Notes: generated by a model not told the origin, from the letters alone. Shown: positions 34,629 to 43,490, counted from the stretch's first letter. The stretch: 64,000 bases of DNA from Chlorogloeopsis sp. ULAP01 (GCF_030381805.1 NZ_JAUDRH010000014.1:124001-188000), one strand, 5' to 3'. Made by a program: numbers and translations.

Positions 34629-35792
34629 TTAAGTTGAATACTTACCATTGATATCTATATAAGCTTCTGAAAGGTCACATCCCCACACAGTTACAGAAGC
34701 TTCGCCAACATTGAGGCTAACATAAATGTTTACTTTCTCTTTGTGCATAATTTTTTGTAATTGCTCAAGCTTTTCATTAGAATCGGCATCAGGATAAACT
34801 TGAATATCATCAAATCTAATTACAACTTTTTCTTGATTTATCTCTTTATCGTGTTCGCATTTACCTATAGCCATAGCCACTCTTCCCCAATTGGGATCTG
34901 CTCCATAAATAGCAGTTTTAACTAGTGGTGAATTAACAATTGCTTTTGCAACTCTTTTAGCTTGTGCATAATTAATAGCTGAATCTACAGTCACTTCAAT
35001 AACTTTGGTAGCCCCTTCTCCATCTTGTGCGATCGCTAACACTAACTCATGTGCAATCTCTTGCAATGCATAAATAAATTCTTGTTTTTCGACTTCACCA
35101 GCTAAACCATTGGCAAGAATAACAGCAGAATCACTCGTAGAAGTATCAGTATCTATACTCAGGCAGTTAAATGTTTTATCTATAATGGGTCGAAAAATTG
35201 TAGGAAGTGTATCTTTGGAAATTGCTGCGTCAGTAAAAAAGAAAGCTAACAGCGTAGCCATATTCGGCTCAATCATACCAACACCTTTAGCAATTCCTAC
35301 CAACTTTGCATTTCCAATTTGTCGTGCAGCAAGCTTAGGTAAGGTATCAGTCGTCATAATGCCACGAGCAGCTGCATCAAAATCAGCAGCAGTTAATTTA
35401 TTCCTAATTCCTAATAACCCTGCTCGGATTTTTTCTATAGGATAACTTCTACCAATTACACCTGTAGAAGCTATCAAAATATCATTCGTTGCAATTCCAG
35501 TTTCATTAGCGACGAGTTGAATAATTTCTTCTGCATCAGCGATGCCAACCTTACCATTTGCGACATTGGCATTTTTGGATATAACAATAATACCTTGCGC
35601 TTGAGCATCTTTTAAATTACGGCGGCTAATAGTGACACTTGGCCCTGCAAACAAACTTTGAGTAAAGACTCCATCAGCAACACAAGGCACATCTGATTTA
35701 ATAAACACAAAATCATCTGTATTATCTTTGATACCTAAGTTAGTAATAAAAGTGCTAAAACCTTGAGGAATGAAATAAGTTGGTAATTGCAT
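34629..35792 (-). CDS. argJ: ArgJ, glutamate N-acetyltransferase / ornithine acetyltransferase family
   Basis: A 387-residue ArgJ-family protein. AKGVGMIEPNMATLLAFFFT contains the autocleavage site (Ala-Thr, the Thr becoming the N-terminal nucleophile). DTDTSTSDS and GADPNWGRVAMAIGKCE are signature blocks. It normally transfers acetyl from N-acetylornithine to glutamate. Here it lies among a PdxJ, SGNH hydrolase, GNATs and methyltransferase, not arginine genes. It may be a paralogue in a specialised pathway, as with OAT2 in clavulanic acid clusters. Whether it is the sole argJ of the genome cannot be judged. Confidence 0.9.
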   Translation of the reverse strand: MQLPTYFIPQGFSTFITNLGIKDNTDDFVFIKSDVPCVADGVFTQSLFAGPSVTISRRNLKDAQAQGIIVISKNANVANGKVGIADAEEIIQLVANETGIATNDILIASTGVIGRSYPIEKIRAGLLGIRNKLTAADFDAAARGIMTTDTLPKLAARQIGNAKLVGIAKGVGMIEPNMATLLAFFFTDAAISKDTLPTIFRPIIDKTFNCLSIDTDTSTSDSAVILANGLAGEVEKQEFIYALQEIAHELVLAIAQDGEGATKVIEVTVDSAINYAQAKRVAKAIVNSPLVKTAIYGADPNWGRVAMAIGKCEHDKEINQEKVVIRFDDIQVYPDADSNEKLEQLQKIMHKEKVNIYVSLNVGEASVTVWGCDLSEAYIDINGKYST

Positions 35793-35825
35793 ATTTTTAT
35801 TTTGATATAGAGCAATAAAAAATAA

Positions 35826-36544
35826 TTAATTAGGAGAAAGAATACTCAAATACTCCTTGACAGCATCAAATAATCCCATGTCTAAAGCATCAGCAATCAG
35901 GGCATGACCAATCGAAACTTCAAGTATGTTAGGAATGGAGCAAAACTTTCCTAAGTTTTGCAGGTTTAAATCGTGTCCTGCATTCACTCCTAAACCAATT
36001 TCCTGAGCCTTTTTCGCTGCTTGTTGATACTGCTGAAAACTGACTCCACATCACCTTTACGAAAAGCTGTAGCGTAAGGTTCTGTGTATAACTCAATGCG
36101 ATCTGCTTCAATCTCTTTAGCAAGTTCAAGTTGAATTAAGTCGGGATCGAGGAATAGGCTAACTCGAATTCCAAGTTCTTTTAGCTCTTGGATAATTTGT
36201 CTGAGCCAATAACCATTTGTAGCTAAATCCCAACCGTGATCTGAGGTAAAAGTATCTGGTGCATCGGGAACTAAGGTACACTGTGTTGGCTTTATCTCTC
36301 GTATAAGCTCTAAGAATTGAGGTGATGGATTACCTTCTATATTAAACTCAACAGTTAGCATTTTTGCCAACTCATAAACATCTTCAGGCTTGATATGTCG
36401 TTCATCTGGACGTGGGTGAACTGTAATCCCATCTGCGCCTGCTCGAATGCAAGTAGAAGCCGCCTTGATGACGCTAGGTATGCCAAAATTTCGAGAATTT
36501 CTAAGTAGAGCAACTTTATTAAGATTAACGCTAAGATTGGTCAT
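35826..36544 (-). pseudogene. pdxJ: PdxJ (pyridoxine 5'-phosphate synthase), frameshifted
   Basis: From ATG 36544: LSVNLNKVALLRNSRN, GADGITVHPRPDERHI, CTLVPD, RVSLFLDPD, RIELYTEPYA, all PdxJ barrel motifs. After GDVESV (about 36030) the frame goes wrong and stops at 35990. The right frame resumes at FQQYQQAAKKAQEIG, GLGVNAGHDLNLQNL, SIGHALIADAL and ends at 35826, giving ~239 aa, the normal length. One T missing from the run GTTTTC explains it. PdxJ makes the B6 ring from DXP and amino-oxopropyl phosphate. Real lesion or homopolymer error. Confidence 0.85.
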
Positions 36545-36664
36545 CAGGTTTCATTCTTTAGGATGATTAATAACCATGCAAGTTAGAATGTTCTAATTTC
36601 GTAAAGCGATCGCACACGCGATCATAACACTCAAAACAATGGCGATAACATACTAAAGTCCCGT

Positions 36665-37189
36665 TTACAAATCAATCCAGTAGCGAGAAATTAGTTTGCC
36701 CGTATACTCTAATATATCCTCACTTGTTGATTTACCTTGATTTTTCTGAATTATGCGGGCGGAAGCAAAATTATCTCGGTTACAAGTTAAGAGAACACGA
36801 CTCAATCCCATATTTCTAGCTTTTTCTAAAGTCATAGCCAGTATTTGTGTACCATATCCTTTGCTTCTTTGGAGAGGACGAATCATATATCCAATATGTC
36901 CTCCTTGATGTTCCAAAGTAGGTACTAACCAATGACGTAATTGGCTTTCGCCCAGAATTACTTTACTGTTCATCACTAACCAAAAAGTTGTTGCAGGAAC
37001 AAAACCTGGTTTTAAACTAATACCTTGAGAATTATTTTCTAAGTATTGAATATAAGCTGAAAAATTTTCTTGAATTAACGTCAAATTATTCTGATCAAAT
37101 AGGCGTGATTCACCAGCGTTATGATATTCCGCAACCATATCAAGAAACTCTGAATGCAAATTATAAGTTGGGTTAATTAATTCAAGCAT
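36665..37189 (-). CDS. GNAT family N-acetyltransferase
   Basis: A 174-residue acetyltransferase of the predicted YhzC-type group: MVAEYHNAGE, PATTFWLVMNSKVILGESQL, HIGYMIRPLQRSKGYGTQIL (acetyl-CoA loop RSKGYG), RVLLTCNRDNFASARII. It lies between the pdxJ and FosA-like genes of the minus-strand operon. Substrate unknown. Confidence 0.83.
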   Translation of the reverse strand: MLELINPTYNLHSEFLDMVAEYHNAGESRLFDQNNLTLIQENFSAYIQYLENNSQGISLKPGFVPATTFWLVMNSKVILGESQLRHWLVPTLEHQGGHIGYMIRPLQRSKGYGTQILAMTLEKARNMGLSRVLLTCNRDNFASARIIQKNQGKSTSEDILEYTGKLISRYWIDL

Positions 37190-37243
37190 TTTAGTAATTG
37201 AATCTTTGATGGTGTGCTGCGCGACAACACACCCTACATTGCT

Positions 37244-37654
37244 TTAAACAAAAAATTCTAACCCTTCCCACGGAGATGCTTTAGCAGTTTTGATTCTAGT
37301 ATCTAAATCAGAAGCATGAATTTCCAATTTGTGATCGTTTGGATCAAGGAAATACAAAGAAGCACCTTCGCTTTTATTTTCTTGCCAAATTTTTGCTCCT
37401 GATTGTTGAATGCGTTGGCTAAGAATAGGAAAATTTTCAATAGAAACAGTCAGACCAATATGGGTATATTCAGGTAGAGGACTTTCTCGAACTTTCTGGT
37501 CTAAAATCAATGCTAACCAAATGTCGCTAGCCGAAAGATAAGCACCTTTAGGCCATTTTGCCAGTAAGCGAAAATATAGCACATTGGTATAGAAAGTGAT
37601 AGATTCCTCTAAATCTCTGACAGATAAAGTAATGTGATTAACTCCAGTAATCAT
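37244..37654 (-). CDS. FosA-like thiol transferase (VOC fold)
   Basis: A 136-residue VOC protein matching FosA fosfomycin-glutathione transferases block by block: NHITLSVRDL, KWPKGAYLS, YTHIGLTV, ENKSEGASLYFLDPNDHKLE. The metal ligands His7, His65 and Glu111 line up with His7/His64/Glu110 of FosA. Thr9, the K+-loop SEGAS (95-99) and an arginine near residue 120 are present too. Possible role: glutathione or bacillithiol-like addition to an epoxide or phosphonate-like compound. In a sulfur/biosynthetic operon it could be detoxification or self-resistance (inference). Confidence 0.83.
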   Translation of the reverse strand: MITGVNHITLSVRDLEESITFYTNVLYFRLLAKWPKGAYLSASDIWLALILDQKVRESPLPEYTHIGLTVSIENFPILSQRIQQSGAKIWQENKSEGASLYFLDPNDHKLEIHASDLDTRIKTAKASPWEGLEFFV

Positions 37655-37698
37655 TTTTAAAATCTTTACGATTGAGAATTAATCAGTTATTGAATATA

Positions 37699-39408
37699 TT
37701 ACCTTACAGCTACATTGTAGATTTCCTTGATTGCATCTACTTCTACGATATAAGGTTCTACAGGGCGTTTAAATAACACCATTTGCCCTGATTCATCTTT
37801 CTTTAAATTGACATGACAAAACCACTCATCATCATTTTTTTCTGGATAATCTAAGCAGTAATGATAAAGTCCCCAACGAGTTTCTTGACGATATAATGAT
37901 GCTCTGGCTGCCATTTCTGCACAGTCTCGAATGAAATGCACTTCTAGAGAACGCATCAATTCATGAGGGTCACGCGCACCCATTACATCTAATGTTTGGT
38001 GATATTGAACAAAATGTTTCAGACCAATCTCGATTTTATTACCTGTTTTTGGTGGCTGTAGATAATCATTAACTAAGCGTCTGAGTTTATATTCGACTTG
38101 AGTATGAGGTACACCATTGGGACGTGTTAAAGGCGCATAAATTCTAGTTTTTTCAGCTTCCAAAAACTCCGCATCTGGTTCTAGAAAATCTAAATCTTGA
38201 ATATATTCAATGGCATGAGTTCCGGCTATGCGACCAAAAACAAATGCGCCAATCATATAATTATGGGGGACGCTGGCCATGTCTCCGGCTGCATACAAAC
38301 CTGGGACAGTTGTTTGAGCGTTTTCGTTTACCCACACGCCAGAAGCACTATGACCACTACATAAGCCGATTTCAGAAATGTGCATCTCTACGCCGTGGGT
38401 ACGGTAATCTTCATTTCTGCCTTGATGAAAGCGTTCTCTACTTGGTCGTTCATTCGCCCAAAGTATGGATTCAATTTCAGCAATTGTATCTTCATCAAGG
38501 TGAGTCATTTTGAGTTGGACTGGACCTTTACCAGAGTTTAATTCTTTCCAGATTTCCAACATCATTTGACCGCTCCAATAGTCACAGCTAATGAAGCGAT
38601 TTCCTTCAGCGTTGGCTGTATGAGCGCCAAAAGGCCCGGCAACATAGGCACAAGCGGGGCCGTTGTAATCTTTAATTAAGGGATTAATTTGAAAGCATTC
38701 AATGTTGCTGAGTTCTGCTCCTGCATGATATGCCATTGAGTAGCCATCCCCGGCATTAGTAGGATTTTCATAAGTGCCGTAGAGATAGCCAGAAGCAGGT
38801 AATCCTAATCTACCGCAAGCACCTGTACAGAGAATGACTGCTTTCGCTTGAATGACAATATAATCGCCGTTTCTAACATCAAATCCCACTGCACCGATCG
38901 CACGTCCTGCTTTGACTAACACGCGGGTTGCCATGACACGATTTGTGACTTTAACTTTGTGACGTTTAACTTGCCGGGTAAGAATTGTTTTCAAGTCTTT
39001 ACCTTCTGGCATGGGTAGGACATATTTACCCACACGATGTACTTGTTTCAAGTCATAATTGCCTTGGGCATCTTTTTGAAACTTCACACCCCAGCTTTCT
39101 AATTCTTGGATGACTTCATAACCTAATTTGCCTGTTTGATATACTGCTTTTTGGTTGAGAATGCCATCGTTAGCTAGGGTGATTTCACGGACGTATTGCT
39201 CAGGTGTAGAATGACCGGGAATCACAGCAGTATTTACCCCATCCATACCCATTGCGATCGCACCACTGCGGCGAATATTAGCCTTTTCTAAAATTAGCAC
39301 CTCAGCATCGGGATTTGCCTGTTTTGCCTTGATACCTGCCATCGTTCCCGCCGTACCGCCACCGATGATAAGCACATCAGTTTTTATCCGTTGGGTATTG
39401 ATGTCCAT
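37699..39408 (-). CDS. AprA/fumarate-reductase-like flavoprotein
   Basis: A 569-residue FAD enzyme of the succinate dehydrogenase/fumarate reductase/APS reductase alpha family: VLIIGGGTAGTMAGIKAK (FAD Rossmann), GMDGVNTAVIPG, VILCTGACGRLG, NAGDGYSMAYHAGAEL, GLYAAGDMAS. The start MDINTQR at 39408 has AAAAGG seven bases upstream; 39447 and 39414 are alternatives. The order after an SsuA-like gene, with an AprB-like ferredoxin later in the operon, suggests an AprAB-like redox pair acting on a sulfur compound. True APS reductase is unlikely to be the role in this phototroph, but cannot be excluded. Confidence 0.85.
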   Translation of the reverse strand: MDINTQRIKTDVLIIGGGTAGTMAGIKAKQANPDAEVLILEKANIRRSGAIAMGMDGVNTAVIPGHSTPEQYVREITLANDGILNQKAVYQTGKLGYEVIQELESWGVKFQKDAQGNYDLKQVHRVGKYVLPMPEGKDLKTILTRQVKRHKVKVTNRVMATRVLVKAGRAIGAVGFDVRNGDYIVIQAKAVILCTGACGRLGLPASGYLYGTYENPTNAGDGYSMAYHAGAELSNIECFQINPLIKDYNGPACAYVAGPFGAHTANAEGNRFISCDYWSGQMMLEIWKELNSGKGPVQLKMTHLDEDTIAEIESILWANERPSRERFHQGRNEDYRTHGVEMHISEIGLCSGHSASGVWVNENAQTTVPGLYAAGDMASVPHNYMIGAFVFGRIAGTHAIEYIQDLDFLEPDAEFLEAEKTRIYAPLTRPNGVPHTQVEYKLRRLVNDYLQPPKTGNKIEIGLKHFVQYHQTLDVMGARDPHELMRSLEVHFIRDCAEMAARASLYRQETRWGLYHYCLDYPEKNDDEWFCHVNLKKDESGQMVLFKRPVEPYIVEVDAIKEIYNVAVR

Positions 39409-39477
39409 AACCATACCTTTTAGCCTTTGTGAAATGGAAAAGTACAACAGATGAATAGGATTCCTACCTTCTGCTTT

Positions 39478-40545
39478 CTATTGATTACCCTTCCAAACGA
39501 TATCTTTGACTTGGATTTGCTTAGGAATGAGGTTGATTTTGTGAAAAGTATCAGCAATCTTTTGTTGTTGAGTGATGACTTCATCTGTGAGAGGTAAAAC
39601 ACCATACTCTCGACGCTTTTCGGCAATCTCTAGTGCAGATGCTTTAATACCTAATTCTGGTTCGAGAAACTTAGCAACTTCCTTTGGATTACTTGCAGCC
39701 CATTTGTCTACTTTACTGACTTCATCTAAGACAGTTTTCAACACATCTGGGTGAGAATCTACAAAGGTTTTACGAGCAAGATAGTAACCTCGATTGGGTG
39801 CTAAATTTGTCGCATCTGTAAGAGTCCTAGCACCTATTGCTTGCTCAACTGCCGCTAGGTAAGGATCCCAAATTGCCCAAGCATCAACGTTACCACCTTC
39901 AAAGGCTGCACGGGCATCTGCTGGTGTAAGATAGGCTGGCTGGATGTCATTATACTTTAATCCGGCAGATTCTACAGCTTTAACAACGAGATAGTTAGTG
40001 TTGGAACCTTTGGCAAAGGCAACTCTTTTACCTTTAAGTTCGGCGACAGTTTTAATTGGTGAATTTTTCGGCACAATAATCGCTTCTGCTTTAGGACTCC
40101 AAGGATCGTAAGCAACATAAAGCAAGGGAACACCTGCGGCTTGGGCAAAGATGGGTGGCGATTCACCTGTGTACCCAAAGTCAATACTACCTGCGTTCAT
40201 GGCTTCTAGCATTGGTGGCCCGGCAGGAAATTCTGTCCACCTCACAGATGCACCACTAGCAGCTAAAACTTGCTCTAAACTACCTCGATTCTTGAGAGCA
40301 TTAAGAATTGTAGCCGCTTTTTGATATCCGATGCTGACTGTAATACCACGAGCGGTACTCTGGTTATTGGCAGAGGTATTGGCTTGCGGGTTAGTGGCAC
40401 CTGAAGAACAGGCAGAAGCTACCAAGCTAAAAACCAATCCAACAGCGAATAGTACGGATAATGTACGGGTTTTGCGATGCTGCAAAATAGCAGTGAAAAA
40501 TTGCCAAATGCTAAAAATTCCGGTTTTCAAGGACTGAATTGACAT
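39478..40545 (-). CDS. SsuA-like aliphatic sulfonate-binding lipoprotein
   Basis: A 355-residue binding protein. The hydrophobic segment SVLFAVGLVFSLVASAC ends in a lipobox with Cys46. The mature part is typical of SsuA: ITVSIGYQKAATILNALK, FPAGPPMLEAMNAGSIDFG, GESPPIFAQAAG, IIVPKNSPIKTVAELKGKRV, GNVDAWAIWDPYLA. It is the first gene of the minus-strand operon and has no permease or ATPase beside it, so it may use SsuBC encoded at 25-27 kb. An operator-like palindrome lies 183 bp upstream. Confidence 0.92.
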   Translation of the reverse strand: MSIQSLKTGIFSIWQFFTAILQHRKTRTLSVLFAVGLVFSLVASACSSGATNPQANTSANNQSTARGITVSIGYQKAATILNALKNRGSLEQVLAASGASVRWTEFPAGPPMLEAMNAGSIDFGYTGESPPIFAQAAGVPLLYVAYDPWSPKAEAIIVPKNSPIKTVAELKGKRVAFAKGSNTNYLVVKAVESAGLKYNDIQPAYLTPADARAAFEGGNVDAWAIWDPYLAAVEQAIGARTLTDATNLAPNRGYYLARKTFVDSHPDVLKTVLDEVSKVDKWAASNPKEVAKFLEPELGIKASALEIAEKRREYGVLPLTDEVITQQQKIADTFHKINLIPKQIQVKDIVWKGNQ

Positions 40546-40727
40546 AGATAGACTCTGTGAACACGGAAGTAATGAATATTATTGAATTCTTAGGTAAATA
40601 CACAGGATTTAATCAATGTCACTATTTCTCGTATGTATTTAAAATGTGGATTTACGTCAGAAATTTCTTTTTTTAGCAGCATTGTTAAAAAAGTAAACAA
40701 CAACAAAAGTATAAATTTTAAATTTAA

Positions 40728-40753
40728 TACTTAAAATCGATTGATTTACCGTA
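40728..40753. promoter_or_regulatory. Operator-like 26-bp inverted repeat between SsuA-like operon (-) and OYE (+)
   Basis: Core TACTTAAAAT-CGATTG-ATTTACCGTA, followed by TTT; the right arm is the full consensus. Divergent position could let one site serve both directions (183 bp to 40545, 155 bp to 40908). The rest of 40546-40907 has no gene. Confidence 0.75.
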
Positions 40754-40907
40754 TTTAACTGCTATATCGGTAGATAATGACATAAAATGCTTTACTAATC
40801 AACTTAGGTACGAGATTGTTACATTACCGAAAAATCTGCTGTTAAAGGCTTAATTTTCTAAAATATTTGTGTAAATCTTTCTTTACACCTTACCCTTCAT
40901 ACTTCAG

Positions 40908-41975
40908 ATGACTCACCTATTTACACCCCTTACTATTGGCGCTGTCACTTTTCGCAATCGGATTGCAGTGTCACCCATGTGTCAATATTCCAGTACTGAT
41001 GGTTATGCCAATGACTGGCATTTGATTCATCTGACAAGTCGTGCGATCGGCGGTGCTGGTTTAGTTTTCACAGAAGCAGCAGCAGTAGAACCACGAGGAC
41101 GAATCAGCCCCCAAGATTTAGGAATTTGGTCGGATGTACACATCGAGCCATTGGCAAAAATTGTCAAGACAATTCACAATTTTGGTGCAGTCGCAGGAAT
41201 TCAACTTGCCCATGCTGGTAGAAAAGCTAGCACATCACCACCTTGGGAAGGCTCAAAAGTACTAGATCCATCTCATGGTGGTTGGCGTCCGGTGGTTTCT
41301 AGTAGTGCTATTCCTTTTAGCGAAAATCACCCCATCCCAGAAGCTTTAGATAGTAAAGGCATCCAACAAGTTATTCATGCTTTTGTGCAAGCAACTCAAC
41401 ATTCCTTAACAGCAGGATTTAAAGTTATTGAGATCCATGCTGCTCATGGCTACCTTTTACATCAATTTCTCTCGCCATTAAGCAATCAACGTGATGATGA
41501 ATATGGTGGTAGTTTTGAAAATCGTACCCGTCTGCTTAGGGAAGTGGTTCAGGAAGTACGAAAAGTCTTACCATCAGATTATCCTTTGTGGGTGAGGATT
41601 TCTGCAACCGATTGGGTAGAAAATGGTTGGGATATTGAGCAGAGTATTGCCTTGGCAGATAAACTCAAGTCACTAGGTGTAGATGTAATTGATACTTCTA
41701 GTGGCGGTACTGTACCTAACGCCAAAATTCCCTATGGTGCTGGCTATCAAACTGAGTTTGCCTCCAGAATTCGTAGAGAGGCAAATATTTTAACTGGGGC
41801 TGTGGGTTTAATTACGACTCCAGAACAGGCAGACCATATTATCCGCACAGATCAGGCTGATATTGTTTTGATTGGAAGAGAGTTTCTACGCAATCCTTAC
41901 TGGGGCTTATCTGCCGCGAAGAAGTTAGGACAAGAGGTATTTTCACCTGTGCAATATGAGCGGGCTTGGATTTAG
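40908..41975 (+). CDS. Old yellow enzyme family NADH:flavin oxidoreductase (YqjM/NamA-like)
   Basis: A 355-residue FMN enoate reductase: LFTPLTIGAVTFRNRIAVSPMCQYSS (key pieces: FRNRI, SPMCQYS with the YqjM-type Cys), GIQLAHAGRKAS (His-Ala-Gly-Arg), EIHAAHGYLLHQFLSP, SNQRDDEYGGSFENR, VDVIDTSSGG, GREFLRNPYW. It reduces activated C=C bonds, quinones or nitro compounds with NADPH. It is divergent from the SsuA-like operon and shares the intergenic operator. Confidence 0.93.
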   Translation: MTHLFTPLTIGAVTFRNRIAVSPMCQYSSTDGYANDWHLIHLTSRAIGGAGLVFTEAAAVEPRGRISPQDLGIWSDVHIEPLAKIVKTIHNFGAVAGIQLAHAGRKASTSPPWEGSKVLDPSHGGWRPVVSSSAIPFSENHPIPEALDSKGIQQVIHAFVQATQHSLTAGFKVIEIHAAHGYLLHQFLSPLSNQRDDEYGGSFENRTRLLREVVQEVRKVLPSDYPLWVRISATDWVENGWDIEQSIALADKLKSLGVDVIDTSSGGTVPNAKIPYGAGYQTEFASRIRREANILTGAVGLITTPEQADHIIRTDQADIVLIGREFLRNPYWGLSAAKKLGQEVFSPVQYERAWI

Positions 41976-41989
41976 TATCTATAAAATTT

Positions 41990-42739
41990 TTACCATTCTT
42001 GCTGTGTTGGTCGGATGAGAATTTCATTGACGTTGACGCGCTGCGGTTGTGTCACAGCATAAACGATCGCCGCAGCAACGTCTTCACTTTCGAGAGGTGC
42101 GATCAAACGACGACGTTCTTCACTGCGTTGTTTGGCAATCGGATCGGTTATGTGGTCGTTAATTTCAGTATTTACTAAACCAGGCTCAATAATAGTGACA
42201 CGGATATTGTGCTTGCAAACTTCTTTGCGTAAGGCTTCTGAGAAACCATTCACACCCCACTTAGTCGCATTATAAACACTAATACCTTCTCTTGCTGTGC
42301 GACCTGCCACAGATGAAATATTGACAATATGCCCTGTCCCTTGGGCTTTGAGAATTGGTAATACCGCATGAGTTGCATACAACAATCCTAGAACATTGAT
42401 ATCAATCATGCGTCGCCAATCTGAAGTATTTGCACCATCGATCGCACCAACAAAAGCAACACCTGCATTGTTAACGAGGATATCTATCCGCTCGAATTCT
42501 GCGTTTGTCTTCTGAACTAAATTCTTTACTTGAGTTTCGTCTGTAACATCAGTGATGATGGACAATGCACTGCCACCACTGCTTGCAATTCGTTGTGCTA
42601 GTGCATCTAAGCGATCGCCTCTTCTAGCTGCAAGCACTACTTTTGCTCCCTCTGCTGCTAGTGCAAGCGCTGTTGCCTCCCCAATTCCCGCAGAAGCTCC
42701 AGTGATAATTGCAACTTTGCCTTCTAATTTACCTGTCAT
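41990..42739 (-). CDS. Short-chain dehydrogenase/reductase
   Basis: A 249-residue classical SDR: VAIITGASAGIGEATALALA (TGxxxGIG), LVNNAGVA (NNAG), IVNISSVAG (catalytic Ser), VYNATKWGV (YxxxK), RVTIEPG-like VTIIEPGLV. All catalytic residues are present, unlike the SDR at 4703-5392. It lies 16 bp after the O-methyltransferase stop, so the two are one operon. Substrate unknown; YdfG-like serine/3-hydroxy acid dehydrogenases are similar in pattern. Confidence 0.9.
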   Translation of the reverse strand: MTGKLEGKVAIITGASAGIGEATALALAAEGAKVVLAARRGDRLDALAQRIASSGGSALSIITDVTDETQVKNLVQKTNAEFERIDILVNNAGVAFVGAIDGANTSDWRRMIDINVLGLLYATHAVLPILKAQGTGHIVNISSVAGRTAREGISVYNATKWGVNGFSEALRKEVCKHNIRVTIIEPGLVNTEINDHITDPIAKQRSEERRRLIAPLESEDVAAAIVYAVTQPQRVNVNEILIRPTQQEW

Positions 42740-42755
42740 GATGATTAACGAATAC

Positions 42756-43421
42756 TTAACGTTTTCTTGCTAAAGTAAGTCCATCTGCCACAGAAATCAG
42801 ACTTAAGTCTATGCGCTCATCTTGACGCAACTTGCTATTAAATTCGCGGATAGCATTAGTAGCTGAATCTTGAATATCTGCTTGTGTCACACGCCCAGAC
42901 CAAAGTACATTGTCAATAGCAATTAATCCACCTGGTCGAATTAGCTGTAAAACTAATTCGTAGTAGCGATAGTAGTTTTCTTTATCTGCATCAATAAAGG
43001 CAAAATCAAAAGTTTCTGCCCCACTCTCTGCTAGCAATTTTTCCAAAGTTTCTGTCGCTGGGGCAAGCCGCAGATCAATTTTATCTGCCACACCTGCTTT
43101 TTGCCAGTAACGACGAGCGATCGCGGTGAACTCTTCACTAATATCACAAGCTAAAATTTTGCCGTCTGGTGGTAGAGCCAACGCGACACTAAGAGAACTA
43201 TAACCTGTAAAAACTCCTAACTCTAAAGTTTTCTTTGCTCCAATCAGTTTTACCAAAAAAGCGAGAAACTGCCCTTGTTCTGGTGCAACCTGCATATTTG
43301 CTCTAGGATGACGAGCAGTCTCTTCCCGCAATTGTAGAAGTAGTTCTGGTTCCCGCAATGAGACAGACAAGAGATATTCGTAAAGATGGTTCGGTAGGTG
43401 CAGAGTTTTGCTAGTAGTCAT
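42756..43421 (-). CDS. O-methyltransferase (caffeoyl-CoA OMT-like)
   Basis: A 221-residue class I methyltransferase of the catechol/CCoA-OMT family: LELGVFTGYSSLSVALALP (motif I), ILACDISEEFTAIARRYW, FDFAFIDADKENYYRYYEL (Asp metal ligand), GGLIAIDNVLWSGRV (second Asp-Asn). The metal-binding residues are present, so catechol-type substrates are likely. An operator-like site lies 44 bp upstream. Confidence 0.92.
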   Translation of the reverse strand: MTTSKTLHLPNHLYEYLLSVSLREPELLLQLREETARHPRANMQVAPEQGQFLAFLVKLIGAKKTLELGVFTGYSSLSVALALPPDGKILACDISEEFTAIARRYWQKAGVADKIDLRLAPATETLEKLLAESGAETFDFAFIDADKENYYRYYELVLQLIRPGGLIAIDNVLWSGRVTQADIQDSATNAIREFNSKLRQDERIDLSLISVADGLTLARKR

Positions 43422-43464
43422 TCAATCAATAAATCTAGAAGCTTTTTAAGACTTCTATATATAA

Positions 43465-43490
43465 TACGACAAGTCAATCGATTTAGTGTA
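43465..43490. promoter_or_regulatory. Operator-like 26-bp inverted repeat, upstream of O-methyltransferase
   Basis: Core TACGACAAGT-CAATCG-ATTTAGTGTA flanked by ATAA and TTTT; 6 of 10 symmetric, TAC/GTA ends correct. It ends 44 bp from the minus-strand start at 43421. Confidence 0.65.

Noticed and set aside
31884..39408. Calling the flavoprotein and ferredoxin a true APS reductase (AprAB)
   Set aside because: Resemblance is by motif only, the genes are 5.6 kb apart, and the organism type does not suggest dissimilatory sulfur metabolism; kept as AprAB-like.
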